Shown here: piece by piece, positions 22,940 to 34,455 of the stretch
How positions within the stretch are numbered: position 1 is the first letter of the stretch
Layout of the letters: each line of letters starts with the position of its first letter
DNA from: Sialis fuliginosa
Lineage: Eukaryota > Arthropoda > Insecta > Megaloptera > Sialidae
NCBI GenBank assembly: GCA_961205875.1
Contig: OY540819.1
Location: forward strand, 6,078,501 to 6,142,500
Length of the DNA stretch: 64,000 bases
Direction of reading: 5' to 3'
Translations under genes and position numbers: made by a program
The notes under the pieces: generated by a model
Told to the model about the DNA's origin: nothing
Databases searched by the model: none
The model's input: only the letters and a program-made list of their open reading frames with translations

Positions 22940-23500
22940 TTTTTTTATATTTATGGTTCTATGAAACAATTGAATTGGTTTAAAATTAAAAAAACACAAC
23001 AATAAGATTTTAGTGTTACCATTTGCCAAAGAATTGAAAAAGTTGACTTTTTTATGGTGGGAATCGATTATATAAGTCTTTGAGAACACATACAATCAGT
23101 TTTACAAAAACTTTTATTGTTAGTCAAAGACAAGAATGATTCCGTTATTAACAATTTAATTTAAAAAAACAGTTGATGATATCAGGTCCTAATTTTCAGT
23201 GAATGTTCTGTACTACAGAATGTTTATTTTCCAGAGGTATCAATTTAAGAAACGTTAAACTTTATTAGTTACTACAGCTTAAAAAATGTGTGTTTCGGCA
23301 CCCTGAGGTCTGTTCCAACCTTCCAATTAAAAGAAAATTGAACATACAATTTAAAATTAATTGCAAAAACGTTACAGTATACTTTTGAAAAAAAACGATT
23401 TTTTACCAAAAAATAAGCAGTACATTGTTTATAAAATAAAAAAGTTTGTAGTATCTTGTGTCGGTTGTATAATATAATAAATAGGTAGGTACATATTTAT
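22940..23500. other. A/T-rich spacer
   Basis: Nothing recognised. Confidence 0.5.
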
Positions 23501-23509
23501 ACAATTGTT

Positions 23510-23700
23510 AGCCGGGCTATGTTTGTTGCCGATCCGTCCCACGGTGTTGAATAAAACCAGATGTGTTGACGGGCAGCGCCGATGGCGTCGCTAGTATCGC
23601 GCCGCGCAGTATAAATAACCGCGAACATCCACAAATAACTGGCCGGTTGGTCGGACCACACTCCGGATGTGCGCTGCTGCTGCTCTCTATGTACTTATTT
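23510..23700 (+). promoter_or_regulatory. G/C-rich island with TATA box (candidate core promoter)
   Basis: A sharply G/C-rich block in an A/T-rich landscape (GGGCAGCGCCGATGGCGTCG, CGCGCCGCGCAG) holds TATAAATA at 23610-23617. A start would be expected near 23640, where CTGGCCGGTTGGTCGGACC follows. CTGCTGCTGCTCTC comes next. A 63-codon frame (23563-23754) crosses it without recognisable features. The composition plus TATA fits a promoter and first exon, but no downstream gene is visible in the window. Confidence 0.4.
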
Positions 23701-23754
23701 TTTATTTATTTACATTGCGGATGGTACATCAAATCAGAACCAAACAAACTATAG

Positions 23755-25709
23755 TCCAACGTTTTTGCAATATTAACCGAATGGTTTTTCCGTATGTTTA
23801 ATAGTTTTCAGGGTATGAAGTAATAGATGTTCTTCACAAAACTGTTTTATAACCTGGAAATCGATTTTTTTTAAATCAGAGTTTTCAAAAGCTTAGATTT
23901 CTGGAAATATCTTACCTTGCAATGAATTTTAATTGTAATAATTAAGAATATTAAAGAATGTAATTTTTTAAAGTCTATTCGTCATTTTGTCAAAAAATTT
24001 GATAGTATTTAGATTATTGGTCGAACAGTCGCTTTGTCTCTCTCATACTTTTTCGCCAATATTTACTTCACAGCTGGATAGGGAATGCTCAGTCCATTCT
24101 ATAAGTCTATGATAACAATGTACAAAAATCTATTAACAATTACTCTAATTTTTGGTATAATTACATGATTTAATTCTGTAAGCTCTTGTATTTTTATTTT
24201 GTTACTAAACAACTGTTGCAGTTATTTCGTCATTTTTACCGGGGCCAAACCGCTACTCACATTAATAAAGACATAATTTGTCAGTTAAGTTACATGTATA
24301 CATTGTACATTATAATATTATACATATCTCTACCCTTAACTACCTACATAGCATTAATAATAATACAAATTCATGGAATAACAGTACAACAGTGGGTGTA
24401 ATGAAATATCAATGATTTAACCACGTTAAATGTTGATGAGCATTTAAATTTATTACATGTTGAAATGGTTATTTGGCAGGTAATATGTAATTGTACATTG
24501 TTAATGTAACCTGTATTTAAAAATAACAATATAATACTACCTATAAGTGTTTATAAATGTGATATTAAAATTGCAAATATTGGAAAATAATACAATAAAA
24601 TGAAGAATAAAGGCTTTGGTAAAAATATTTTCACTAGGTGCAGATAAACTTAAAATTATGAGAAACAGTTTAATTTTGTTTCTGGTCTCGTATTGTTGCA
24701 GGAACAATCTGTAGCCTTTGGAGCAACAAGCTTGTAGTGTTTATTTTTTATTCTTGTTTCTACCGATAGACATACAATTTTCGCGAAAAAAAGTGGTTTC
24801 GAGAAAAATGCGTTTAATGATTTAGTAACAGATGTTACACTATGTGCTAATACTTCTAATTTCGGTCTACAATTTTCACAGTATACTCTCAATATATTTT
24901 AGTCCTTCGCCTTCAGTTCAAATCCAGCATCACCATACTTTTATTTACAATTTATTGAAGTACCTAACGAATAACAATGAACGGATCTTGTTCGCGAAAT
25001 GATTCCACTCCATCTAATATTTGCTATTATAACTGTATCAGTCATTTACTTATTACACAAGAAACCCCGCTACAAAGAACATGGTATGCAAAGCATTTAC
25101 GTGTAGAATTCCCAAGTATATCACACGCACCATAGCACCATCCTCTTCTAGTGAGAGTGGAACAAAATGTGATTCTGATTCACGGTGTTGTATAATAGAC
25201 GGGGTCGCAGTTGGGTGACGGGATTTTAATAGAAAATAGTAAGCTATTGATTAAGAAGTGGCTGTTTGGAATTTGTTATATATATTTTTATTAAGAAAAC
25301 TGATGATTGAGCCAGATTAATGGTAGGTTGCATAAAACAAAAATAATCACGATTAGTTAATTGCCCATTTTCAAACCTAATTAATAACTGATTTACTTAC
25401 TACATTATACTTTACTTTATGCAATCCACGATAATCTAAACTTTTAGTATTCACGATAATTAATTGCAACCCACTTCTGGTGACTTAGAAATGATTATTA
25501 ACTTTTGAATGCAAAATTCGGTGGGTTTGTTTCATAATATAAAGATACTGAATAATTTAATAACATTTTTATCGAGGTAATATCGAAATTTACAAAAAAA
25601 AATTGTAACAAGCCGTGGGTTCGACCCTTGAGGTCCACACAACCAACTTCCCAATATGGTATGACTATAAATACTTGAATACTGATTATTTATTGATTAC
25701 ATATAGTTT
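23755..25709. other. A/T-rich spacer
   Basis: No supported feature. GGTTCGACCC at 25618-25627 resembles a tRNA B box but has no foldable tRNA around it. Confidence 0.4.
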
Positions 25710-25815
25710 ATGTGGATTATTTTTTTTAATATGTATATAAAAAATTTTAATGGAATTTGTCAGAAATAAAACTCACCTTTGTATTATGAATATTAGTTTT
25801 CTAATATCGTTATGT
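25710..25815 (-). repeat. Dispersed repeat D, single copy (partner pair at 54634)
   Basis: The inverse of TTTGTCAGAAATAAAACTCA and CACCTTTGTATTATGAATAT matches the tandem pair at 54634-54895 (ACAAAGGTGAGTTTTATTTC, TGACAAATCCCATTG). This shows that the 54-kb duplication is a mobile or dispersed family, not only a local event. Confidence 0.65.
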
Positions 25816-26132
25816 CAATATTATAATACACATTTTTATAATAAATAATCTGACAATTTGAATTTAATTGCGTTTGTTTCCAAGACAACATGAATTAGTA
25901 AACGTATTTATTGATTCAAATAAAAGGAACCCCCTAATTAAGCCGTAATTTAATCAATATGATAAATTGCTATTGCTTTTCAAATTTTGTTCCAATTGAA
26001 ATGTTGCACTGATTAATTAGTGCATCATTTAACCGGATTCTACTGCATAACTTAAATAAAAAATAAAAAAATAAATAATATTATTATTTTTTTATATTAT
26101 ATTATTATTGAGTCTATAAATGTTATTATTAC
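25816..26132. other. A/T-rich spacer
   Basis: Nothing recognised. Confidence 0.5.
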
Positions 26133-26362
26133 ATTCGATCGAATAGAACGTATGCTATACATATAATTTAGCGAAATAATAGCTATACAAATATTTTTAC
26201 GAAGCTGTAAAAATTGAAAAAATATAAATTATAATTTAATGTATTTTCTTAAAGAAATACCATATAGAACAATGTTATATTAATTTAAGATAATAATCTA
26301 TGTATTTATATTTAAAATATAATAGTAGTGACGTTAAACGTGAATTCCGGTACACCTCTAAT
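26133..26362 (+). repeat. Dispersed repeat A, copy 2
   Basis: Same block order as 8415-8712, with a shorter middle and end. CATATAGAACAATGTTATAT and TTTAAGATAATAATCTATGT are the best-kept parts. Confidence 0.65.
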
Positions 26363-26843
26363 AGCTATTAACCAAAATACCGACGATCATTCCCGAATTT
26401 TGTGATGTTTTCCGCAACAATTAAAATAAAATACATTATAAATAAAATAACATGATTAAGATTTATAGAAATAACTAATGCAATTTCCCATAAAAATTGC
26501 TTGCCGATGTAAGTAAATCGAAGCGACTGCTGAATAAACAAATGAATATACATTATTTTCAGATGTGTAGACTGTGACAATTAGAGATTAGCACAGACGT
26601 ATTTTCCTCTGTAACCATTAAAAAAAAAGATAAACGTCTATGCGACAGCTATACAATGATATGATAGATGCGCTTTTTTCCCTCCCGCAAGTCTGTTATA
26701 GTGTCGCTTATCCAGTGGCGGGTATAATTTTTTATTTAAATTTTCTTTATGAAAATTTATTATTCTAAAAAAGTTAGTATAAACGTTTGTATAAACTCAT
26801 TTTAAATTGAAATATTTTTGTATCGCATAATGTTTGGCCGTTA
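26363..26843. other. A/T-rich spacer with an unpaired hAT-like end
   Basis: CCAGTGGCGGGTATAATTTT at 26711-26730 looks like a hAT left terminus; no matching right end was found. Confidence 0.4.
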
Positions 26844-27022
26844 AGGGTCAATCCACACTACCGAACCGGTTTCGGTCCGGTCTCGCTCCAATCAAATATA
26901 AATAAACAATAAAATCATTCACGCTATAGGTATCGCTCAGGTCTTGGTCTAATCACGCTCCGATACAGTATCACTGAATATTTGACTGGAGCGAGACCGG
27001 CTCGATAGTCTGGATCGACCCT
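26844..27022. mobile_element. 179-bp MITE with long imperfect TIRs
   Basis: Ends AGGGTCAATCCACACTACCG and, inverted, AGGGTCGATCCAGACTATCG, continuing through CCGGTCTCGCTCCA.TCAAATAT on both sides for more than 50 bp. TTAA stands at the left edge (26841-26844) and TAAA at the right. A piggyBac-like TTAA duplication is possible but not shown. The arms are G/C-rich compared with the surroundings. Confidence 0.75.
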
Positions 27023-27705
27023 AAACATTCAAAATATGTAGATCAAGTCCAGTTGAAAAAAATCGATATTTTATCAACAGATCATGCTATTACATGGAGA
27101 TACAAAAATGTTTTTTATTCTCATTAAGTAGATATATATTTTTACGATAGTTGCAATCAATTAATATTTAATTTTTATTATTAAAATTTAATATTATTGA
27201 CGAATAATGGTCTAATTAATATTAATCAGCTTTAAAAGCTCTTGTATGTTTAAAAGTGAGACCACTGGCGTTATCTATTACTGAATACGTTAAAAGCAAA
27301 AAGAATATGCTTATATGTTAATATTCTGTTACCATTCACGTTGTGCAAAGTTGCAGACGTCAATTGATATGTTATGATTAGACATTAAAATATCATTTGT
27401 TAAAACATCACTTGGAATATATCTTTATTTTTATTTTTAACATCATCGCTTCTTTATTATCTACTAGATTCTATTATATGCATATATGCATATAAAATAT
27501 ATGATATTATTACAACGTAATATGCAAATTGGAAATCTAGTAACAAATAATATTTTAATTATTGTTATTTAGAAAAAATTATATAGATACTTAGTAGGCC
27601 CCAAAATTATACAGATTTTCTTTTAAATTGTGTCAGCTCTCTGAGAAATACATAGAAAGAATATTAAAGCAGTTTTACAGAAGGTATATAAATATATTTT
27701 ATGCA
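27023..27705. other. A/T-rich spacer
   Basis: ATGCATATATGCATAT-type palindromic words near 27478-27500; otherwise nothing recognised. Confidence 0.45.
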
Positions 27706-27815
27706 AGATTTCTTCTATCTATGTTACCAGTTTGTTTGTGTTGTTTGTTGGAATAGCAAATGCTGGGTTCTGATTGGTCCATTTGGGGATAAGGCTTTGA
27801 TAAAATTAGGGTTAG
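27706..27815 (+). repeat. Dispersed repeat E, copy 1 (partner 34312-34455)
   Basis: Shared order: ATTTCTTCTA, ACCA.TTTGTTTGT, GCAAAT.CTG, TTCTGATTGG.CCATT.GG, then TTTGATAAAA. The two copies are diverged and in the same orientation. Confidence 0.55.
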
Positions 27816-28782
27816 TTCTATTATCCCGTCCGATCACTGATGAATTTTGGAATATCACATCTTACCACGTGGACCATTAATAGTTTGAAGTTTTGTCAAT
27901 GTATCACATTTAAAATATGATTTTTCTCTACTGCTTACATATTATTATATCGTGTGATAATATTCGTTTGTGAGAATAAAAATCGAATGACAAAATTATA
28001 AAATGCGTCGTCAGCCGTTATACGAGAAGGTATATAAGAAAAAACATCTAGACATATGCTGTCGCGGACTTTTACATATGTAGAACTAATTGAACTATAC
28101 ATCTTATAGTTTAATCAATGATCCACGTGATACCTTGATGGAAAAGCAGAATTATATATAGCCTATATTCCGGGATTCCAAGAAATACTCCAGTAAAAGT
28201 GTTATACAAATACTACTTTAAATCTAGTATCAAGATAAACAATTGATGTTTTATTTTATTAATTATATTTACTTTCCCCCTCCAAAATAAATTGATATGT
28301 ACTTTATTTACTACACCGTGAATTATTTGAAACGAACTAACTTTCATAATTGGTGAGATCACGATCGGAGTCGACCGGGTCATTCGCCTTCCTCCGCGAC
28401 AGGAATGTAGTCTAGCTCTCTGTACTGTTTTTTTATTTGTTTATTTTCAACTACCCATCAATAATCATCCGATTGTCCTAACACCACACGATCCATATAT
28501 ATCATACACCGTAGGAGATGCTCTGGAATATTACTGTTGTTTAAGTTGGTAACACTGTTATTGTAGAGAAGTTTCCACGACAAATGAATTGGACAGCAAT
28601 ATTATTATAGTATGTATACAGTATGAATAAATTAATACTGTTCTGTTCATACAAAATGAAATTTAATATTTATTACTGATTTCGTATCGAAGATCCAGAG
28701 TTAATTTAATTTATTGCACAAATGCAGATTAAGAAATATTTTCCTTTTAAAATACTCGATTAAATTTATATGACGGACGTTA
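27816..28782. other. Spacer with a G/C-richer patch at 28355-28420
   Basis: The patch (GATCGGAGTCGACCGGGTCA, then CTTCCTCCGCGACAGG) has no open frame. The remainder is A/T-rich. Confidence 0.35.
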
Positions 28783-28790
28783 ATCGGTTG

Positions 28791-28915
28791 CAAGGTATAT
28801 AAAGTACAAAGTAGCCTTAGTAGATCGGCGCGAGAAGGAGAAAATACGTCATCTGGTGTGCCCAAACTGATTTGTCAAAAGCTACTGAGGCAACCTGTGT
28901 ATTTACTAACCTTGA
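28791..28915. mobile_element. hAT-type MITE, CAAGGT family, copy 1
   Basis: Left end CAAGGTATATAAAGTACAAA. The right end read inverted is TCAAGGTTAGTAAATACACA, continuing AGG..GCCT.AGTAG on both sides (imperfect TIR of about 33 bp). Flanked by ATCGGTTG (28783-28790) and ATCCGTTG (28916-28923), 7 of 8 identical, as for a hAT duplication. The interior CGGCGCGAGA...TGTGCCCAAACTGATT is shared with the copy at 43421. Non-coding. Confidence 0.85.
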
Positions 28916-28923
28916 ATCCGTTG

Positions 28924-30045
28924 TTTTTATTTTGACACACGCCAAAGGGTTTTATCTACCGTAATTTACTACTCGTCTTGCTCTTACTATACTCTACTAC
29001 TTATTAAAAAAGAGAGAGAGACATCATCAATTTTCATCACGAGGCGAATAAGTAAGCGGATGAAATTTGTCGTTAAAAACACAGAAATAGATAATGGGGG
29101 TTAGATAGTTATTTTTCATTTTTTAATGTCGTCGTGTATATATTGCACTCACTTCACCAATATACATGATTAGACACCATGTTACCAAACTACACGATTA
29201 ATTAGTAAATTCAATATCCGTTATTTTTCTTTGATATTTATGCGATCTAGCAGATATTAGTCTCCTAGTCTATAAAATTAAACAAAAAATAAATGAATTC
29301 TTAAATAATCATTGTAATATTTATGAATGTAGAAATCTACAAAAATATTGAACTAATGTAAGACAATATTAAATCATAAAATCAATCCTATCGAATTATT
29401 GATTCCTGCTGAACTGGTTATTTTATTTCTCCATTCATGTATAAAAAGCAACAGATTCTATGAACAGTAATACGCTATTATATTTATGATTCATTATATA
29501 TTTCGACGGTGCATTCCAGAATTATTCATAAAATAGCCCAGACTAGTTTAATATCATTTCAGCATAAAAAAAACTATTGGATCAGTCTATAGAATACCAG
29601 CGTCAAGGGACAAGTTTTTAGAGACTTCATTTGTCTGAATAGTTCAACAAAAAATAAATGTAACTATGCATAAGTTATTAATATACTTGTATACAATACA
29701 TATATACAATATACATACTGTATATATGTATGTATATAATATACATGTATGTAGGTACATATGATTCTCTATTTAAAAGTTTTAAACGTATTCGTATTTC
29801 TGAAGTATGTATTTATATATAAAAGTCAAATGAAACATTTATTTATATTTGCACTACGCGTGTTTTTTTTCAAAATTAAGGATTTTTTTCGTAGATAAAG
29901 TATTTTGGTACCAATATTGAATAAAAAACAGGACAAATACACCCCCTCTAAATAAAATTATTATTTTTTATAAACTTTTTTCGAGTTAATACTTATTCGT
30001 AATCAATGTATTTTTTTTTAATTTCATGTTTTTGGGTTATCAATC
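28924..30045. other. A/T-rich spacer
   Basis: A TATA/CATA-rich palindromic stretch at 29690-29765. Nothing else recognised. Confidence 0.45.
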
Positions 30046-30047
30046 TA

Positions 30048-30330
30048 CACTGCCGTTCAAAAGTTTCCGGGAACTTATTAAAATAATATTTTATTTGATT
30101 TTTATAATGATATTGACTAAATAAGTACATTACAGTGGTAAAAATATACCAAATATAATTTTTCAGCGAATTTAACGTATAGTATATTTGAACAGTTCAG
30201 TTATTCTAACTCACAATATTGGATTATTTGGATTTTAGGAATAAAATTAATTAATAGCAAGTACATTTTGAAAAGTTTGGGGGTATATAAACCGAATGTA
30301 AACCCCTATTCTTTCAGTTAGTGTCGAACT
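30048..30330 (+). mobile_element. Orphan Tc1/mariner 5' end with TATA + initiator
   Basis: TA followed by CACTGCCGTTCAAAAGTTTC at 30048-30067 is, from knowledge of the superfamily, a classic Tc1-like terminus. No right end or transposase frame follows; the first ATGs meet stops within a few codons. About 230 bp inside lie TATATAAA (30284-30291) and TCAGTT (30314-30319), the arthropod initiator consensus, at the standard distance of about 32 bp. This may be the element's own promoter on a 5'-only relic. Confidence 0.6.
30284..30319 (+). promoter_or_regulatory. TATA box plus initiator
   Basis: TATATAAA at 30284-30291, and TCAGTT with its A (30316) 32 bp after the first T of the TATA. Spacing and both motifs fit an arthropod core promoter reading to the right. 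Confidence 0.45.
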
Positions 30331-31469
30331 TCTGAAAATGTGTTAACATCTAATTGTAAGACACATAATTTGTGATGGAAAAATAAAATAATATTAGTGT
30401 TGAAAAACAATCTTCAGTACTTTTAAACTCGTCGAATGAAATCGAAAAAGGTACACGGGTACCTATCTATTAACACAAGGGTTAATCAAACTGCAGTTCT
30501 ATGCAAATTTAATTTGTATAGTACACCTACACTCTACACTTTAAAAGTCATATTTAAATATAATAGAGATTGATTTCATTATTCATAAAAATAATATTGA
30601 ATAAATCACCAATAATTTATATGCATTTTTCATCGGCTAAAATTAATTCAATAAATCAGAAACATGTATGGATCAACACAATACATTAAAATCAAGGAGT
30701 GCTGTTTACAAACAAAAGACACAAAATAAATGAATGAGTGAAAAACAACAAAACAAAAGAGTAATTTAATCGGAAAACAATAAACAGTCACTTGGCCATA
30801 GACAATATACACAGCATATGATGAGATCATTGTTAAATCTATGGGATCATTCTCTCAATGGAATTCTTCAGCTGTGATGACCTCTAGACAGAAGCGGAAT
30901 GTTTACTACGTAGAATTATTTAAAACGTCCGACAAAATAAATCATAAAAGGAGCATCCTATGGAAATTTTATTTTATTTTTTATTAGGACATTTTAGTGC
31001 TGTATGTATTAAAAAAAAAGATGTTGAACTGATCAAATTAATATTAAATTATACATGTATGGTTTTAAGAAATGTATTATAAATTATTAACACTTTTACC
31101 AACTACAGAAAATGGGACACAATCTAAGAAATATATAAAATAAAGTTAATTATTTTACATTCTTATTTACTTTTTATTTAAATCTAGATTGAACTAGAAA
31201 TTTCCGAGAAAATTTAATATTCCTAATCCACTCTTTTTAATTTAAAATTATATGCTTTTATTTTTATTAATTTAAAATTCATGGCCTCACTCATACAGTG
31301 ATATAAACGTCCCACTTTCCACCTAACACGAATTACTGAAATGATGAAAATTTGTCCTAGAGTGATCAGGACAAGTGTATTAAAAAAGCTCACTAGAATC
31401 AAATAAATGTATGGTCAGGTTCACACAATCATTAAGAATTTATTTGTTTCACGTAGTATATTATATTTA
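30331..31469. other. A/T-rich spacer
   Basis: No feature recognised; the short minus-strand frame at 30648-30830 has no coding character. Confidence 0.45.
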
Positions 31470-31720
31470 TCTATGCGTGTAGATCTGAATTTACGTAGAT
31501 CTAAAATTCAATTTGGCCATCTTTGTTTCTTAGATCTACATAGACCCAGTTAGATCTATATAAATCCAAAATACAAAGATGATCGATTTACATAAATTAT
31601 AGATGTACGTAAACTATTGATCTTTTTTATTATTATTTAGATTTGCATAGATTTAAGTAGGTCAACGCAGATCTAAATTTTGAAATTAAATCTAATTTGA
31701 TCTAAATGATTTTTTTCGTG
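31470..31720. repeat. Cryptic repeat built on TAGATCTA
   Basis: AGATCT occurs five times in about 190 bp (near 31480, 31497, 31531, 31551, 31667), mostly within TAGATCTAYRTAGA-like words, with degenerate TAGATTTGCATAGATTTA between. It looks like a decayed short-period repeat and is palindromic at each unit. Confidence 0.5.
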
Positions 31721-32068
31721 TTACTCGTATAAACGTTGCTGCCATTCAAAGATAAAGGTGACTGTTTTAGGAAGTATTTTCTAATGCCCTGTTTAAAACG
31801 AAAATACAAAAACAGCAACACTGTTTTTTGACAAAGTGTTTTTAAAATATCTTGCTGCTGTTTTGTCTCTTTGGTCAAAACACGTTATAAGGATTACCCC
31901 ATGTTTGATAACTACAAAAAGTAAGTGTAGTAAAATCGCATAATTTTATTTAGGAAGTGATTATATGGTTACAATGTGCAAAGTCTTTTTATTCTTATCA
32001 TCGATTAGACAACAGCAGTATCTATTAGTAACAAATGTTCTTCTCATTTTCCTTTTTTACATCTTCTT
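31721..32068. other. A/T-rich spacer ending in a pyrimidine tract
   Basis: The right end (32037-32070) is strongly pyrimidine-rich and ends TTCTTTTAAG, like a splice acceptor for the exon-like block that follows. Confidence 0.35.
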
Positions 32069-32330
32069 TTAAGATAATAAGAAACGGGATATATTCACGA
32101 GAATATTGAAACAAATGTCTATGTCAGCCTTCGTAGAAATCTGCATCGTCACGGATTCTGTTCTATCAACTGGTCCCAATCTCTCTGAAGACCTCACCCT
32201 CCGCACACTTCTTACCGCTGCTGCTCCATACAGCATCCCGTGGGTACCCGAAGTAAAGATCTACACATCTGTATCTCTGGACCATCTTCTCTTCCCCGCT
32301 GACCGCCACTGCAGTTACTTGCTTTGAACT
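32069..32330. other. Exon-like segment, strand unresolved
   Basis: The segment is close to balanced in base composition, unlike its flanks. On the plus strand an open frame runs from about 32072 to the TGA at 32325 (ATG at 32106; residues ...GPNLSEDLTLRTLLTAAAPY...). On the minus strand a frame of about 40 codons (...RYRCVDLYFGYPRDAVWSSS...) lies over the same bases. I do not recognise either. A good acceptor-like tract lies just left of it on the plus strand. It may be an exon, a decayed gene fragment or a conserved non-coding block. Confidence 0.3.
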
Positions 32331-32622
32331 CCAGTGATTCTAAACATGTTTGATTGTACTTTCTAGAATATTGTTTTGATTGATCATGATATTTTCTAAA
32401 GTTTGTTCCGGCGAAATTATTTGTTTATTTTTGATGTTTCAGTCAAAGTTATAATATTAATTGAAAAATTATATATAATCTAATGTAAATACTATTTGAG
32501 GATAAAACTTTCCAAAAATTTGTTTTCTAATATCCTTTTGTGATTTTTCGGTTAATAATTTGTTAATAAGCCTATATAGAAAAAAATATTTAACAAGTAC
32601 ATACAAATTTTTATACACTATA
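32331..32622. other. A/T-rich spacer
   Basis: Nothing recognised. Confidence 0.5.
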
Positions 32623-32630
32623 TCAGTATC

Positions 32631-32777
32631 CAGTAGCGCACCCAAGGAGGGGGTAGGGGGGTAGGGACTAGAACACTCCCCAAATTTGTCAATTATCATA
32701 GAAAAAAAATGAAAATTATATATAATTTAAAAAAAAAGTTGATTCTCCCCTCCCGATTTTTTCTGGGTACACCACTG
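32631..32777. mobile_element. hAT-like MITE, CAGTAGCG end
   Basis: Ends CAGTAGCGCACCCAAGGAGG and, inverted, CAGTGGTGTACCCAGAAAAA followed by a G-rich stretch. CAGTATC occurs directly left (32624-32630) and 3 bp beyond the right end (32781-32787), which may be an imperfect 8-bp duplication. Non-coding. Confidence 0.6.
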
Positions 32778-32787
32778 CGGCAGTATC

Positions 32788-34311
32788 AATATTACTATAA
32801 TTATATATCTGTAGGATCTGTTTATACACCTTTTTGAGAATTATCAGTCTGTTTGTTCCGATTAAACTAAAAAAATACTGGACCTAGTTTAGATTTTTGA
32901 TAATAATTGATATATAAATACTAAGGGTTATTTTCAACTGATATTTACTAATAAAAATATTTAAAAATAATTATTGTAATTGTGATGTAGATGTAATTTA
33001 ATCAACAATTCATTGGACATACTTAAGTCAGGCATATTAAAAAAAATGCAACACAATAATATATTCATAAATAAAATAATAAATCAACTGCATTTTTATT
33101 GTTGTCTTCTAGTGTCTACATTATTTGTCGTATTTAAAGTAAAACTGTTATTTTAAACGTACTACCAGTTAATGTAAACAAACATAAGCTTCCATGACCT
33201 ATTTTTGTACTAAAACATATAAAATATCTCATAAATATTGTAAATACTGTAACATACAGGTGTACAAACTTCCACGAACCTCAAAATTCATAATTGTGCT
33301 GTTAGGCTACTCTTGTTAATTCTTCGTTTAACATATTTTATAACTTTTATATTATATTAATATAATATTAGTTTGTTTACATGCACGACAATTTATTTCG
33401 TTATAAAATGAAACATTCGTACTCTGTTGTTAAATTCATGTTGCAATATTTGTAGTATAAAATAGAGCATACATTTTATGTCATCTATAATATTTTATGA
33501 CACAAAATACTTTCGCAAGAATAAAACTTATGGGTTTGACATTTGAGTCGATAGATAAAGGAGGGAACCTCCGGGAAGTACAACTGTTTCCAAACTTTGT
33601 GTAACTTGATCAAATAAGCTTATTTATCAATGACGAAGATTGTTTAATACTTTGTTGAGTTTGAGTTTGAAGGGATCTATGTTATTTCTACATTAATTTA
33701 CTTGTATTGAGAAATTGAAATTTGAAGATTTTGAATTATTAAGAAAATCATGAGACATCAATTAAACATTTATTCCTTTGTAAATTCTAAGCAATCTTTT
33801 TTGCGTTTGTGCTATTACTGTAACCTTTAAAGACGTATATTTCAGAAAATAAATTGGAGATAGTGTAGTACATGTCATACATATTTTGTTTATTAAATAA
33901 ATTCTATTTTAAAGAAATTAATTTTATTTAATAATGGAAAATGTTATACATGTAGGTATAATGCAATCGTTGAAATGTACAATACATATTGTAAATTTTA
34001 GTGAGGGCTTTAGTGAGCTTTTACCCGTATCTCAAGATACATTTATAAAATTGAGACGTTATGGACCTTAACTTGTAAATAAAAAAATATAAAACCTTTT
34101 GTGTCCTTACATATTTTTTAATAGTTGATATTAACTAATATATATGCAATATATATTATGCAAAAAAAACTGGAAAAAGTTATCGTAAGCTTATAAAACT
34201 GTCCCAATAAAATTTATATTATATCTGCTAGAAATATACGACAAAAACCATAAAAATGCCCTTATTTTAGATCTTTAAATTAAACAGATTTCAAAAAATG
34301 GCTTGTATCCA
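32788..34311. other. A/T-rich spacer
   Basis: Short A/T palindromes near 33345-33370; otherwise nothing recognised. Confidence 0.45.
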
Positions 34312-34455
34312 ATTTCTTCTACCTTTGATACCAATTTGTTTGTTTTGACAGCATGGTAAACATCTGTTAAGCAGCAAATTCTGAATTCTGATTGGCCCAT
34401 TCGGAGATTTACATGGCTGTTCTGGTACCAATAACAGATTTTGATAAAACTTAAT
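34312..34455 (+). repeat. Dispersed repeat E, copy 2
   Basis: Diverged direct copy of 27706-27815 with about 30 extra bases in the middle. Confidence 0.55.

Noticed and set aside
25611..25640. tRNA or SINE B box GGTTCGACCC
   Set aside because: The T-stem does not close and no A box or acceptor stem is found at the right distance.
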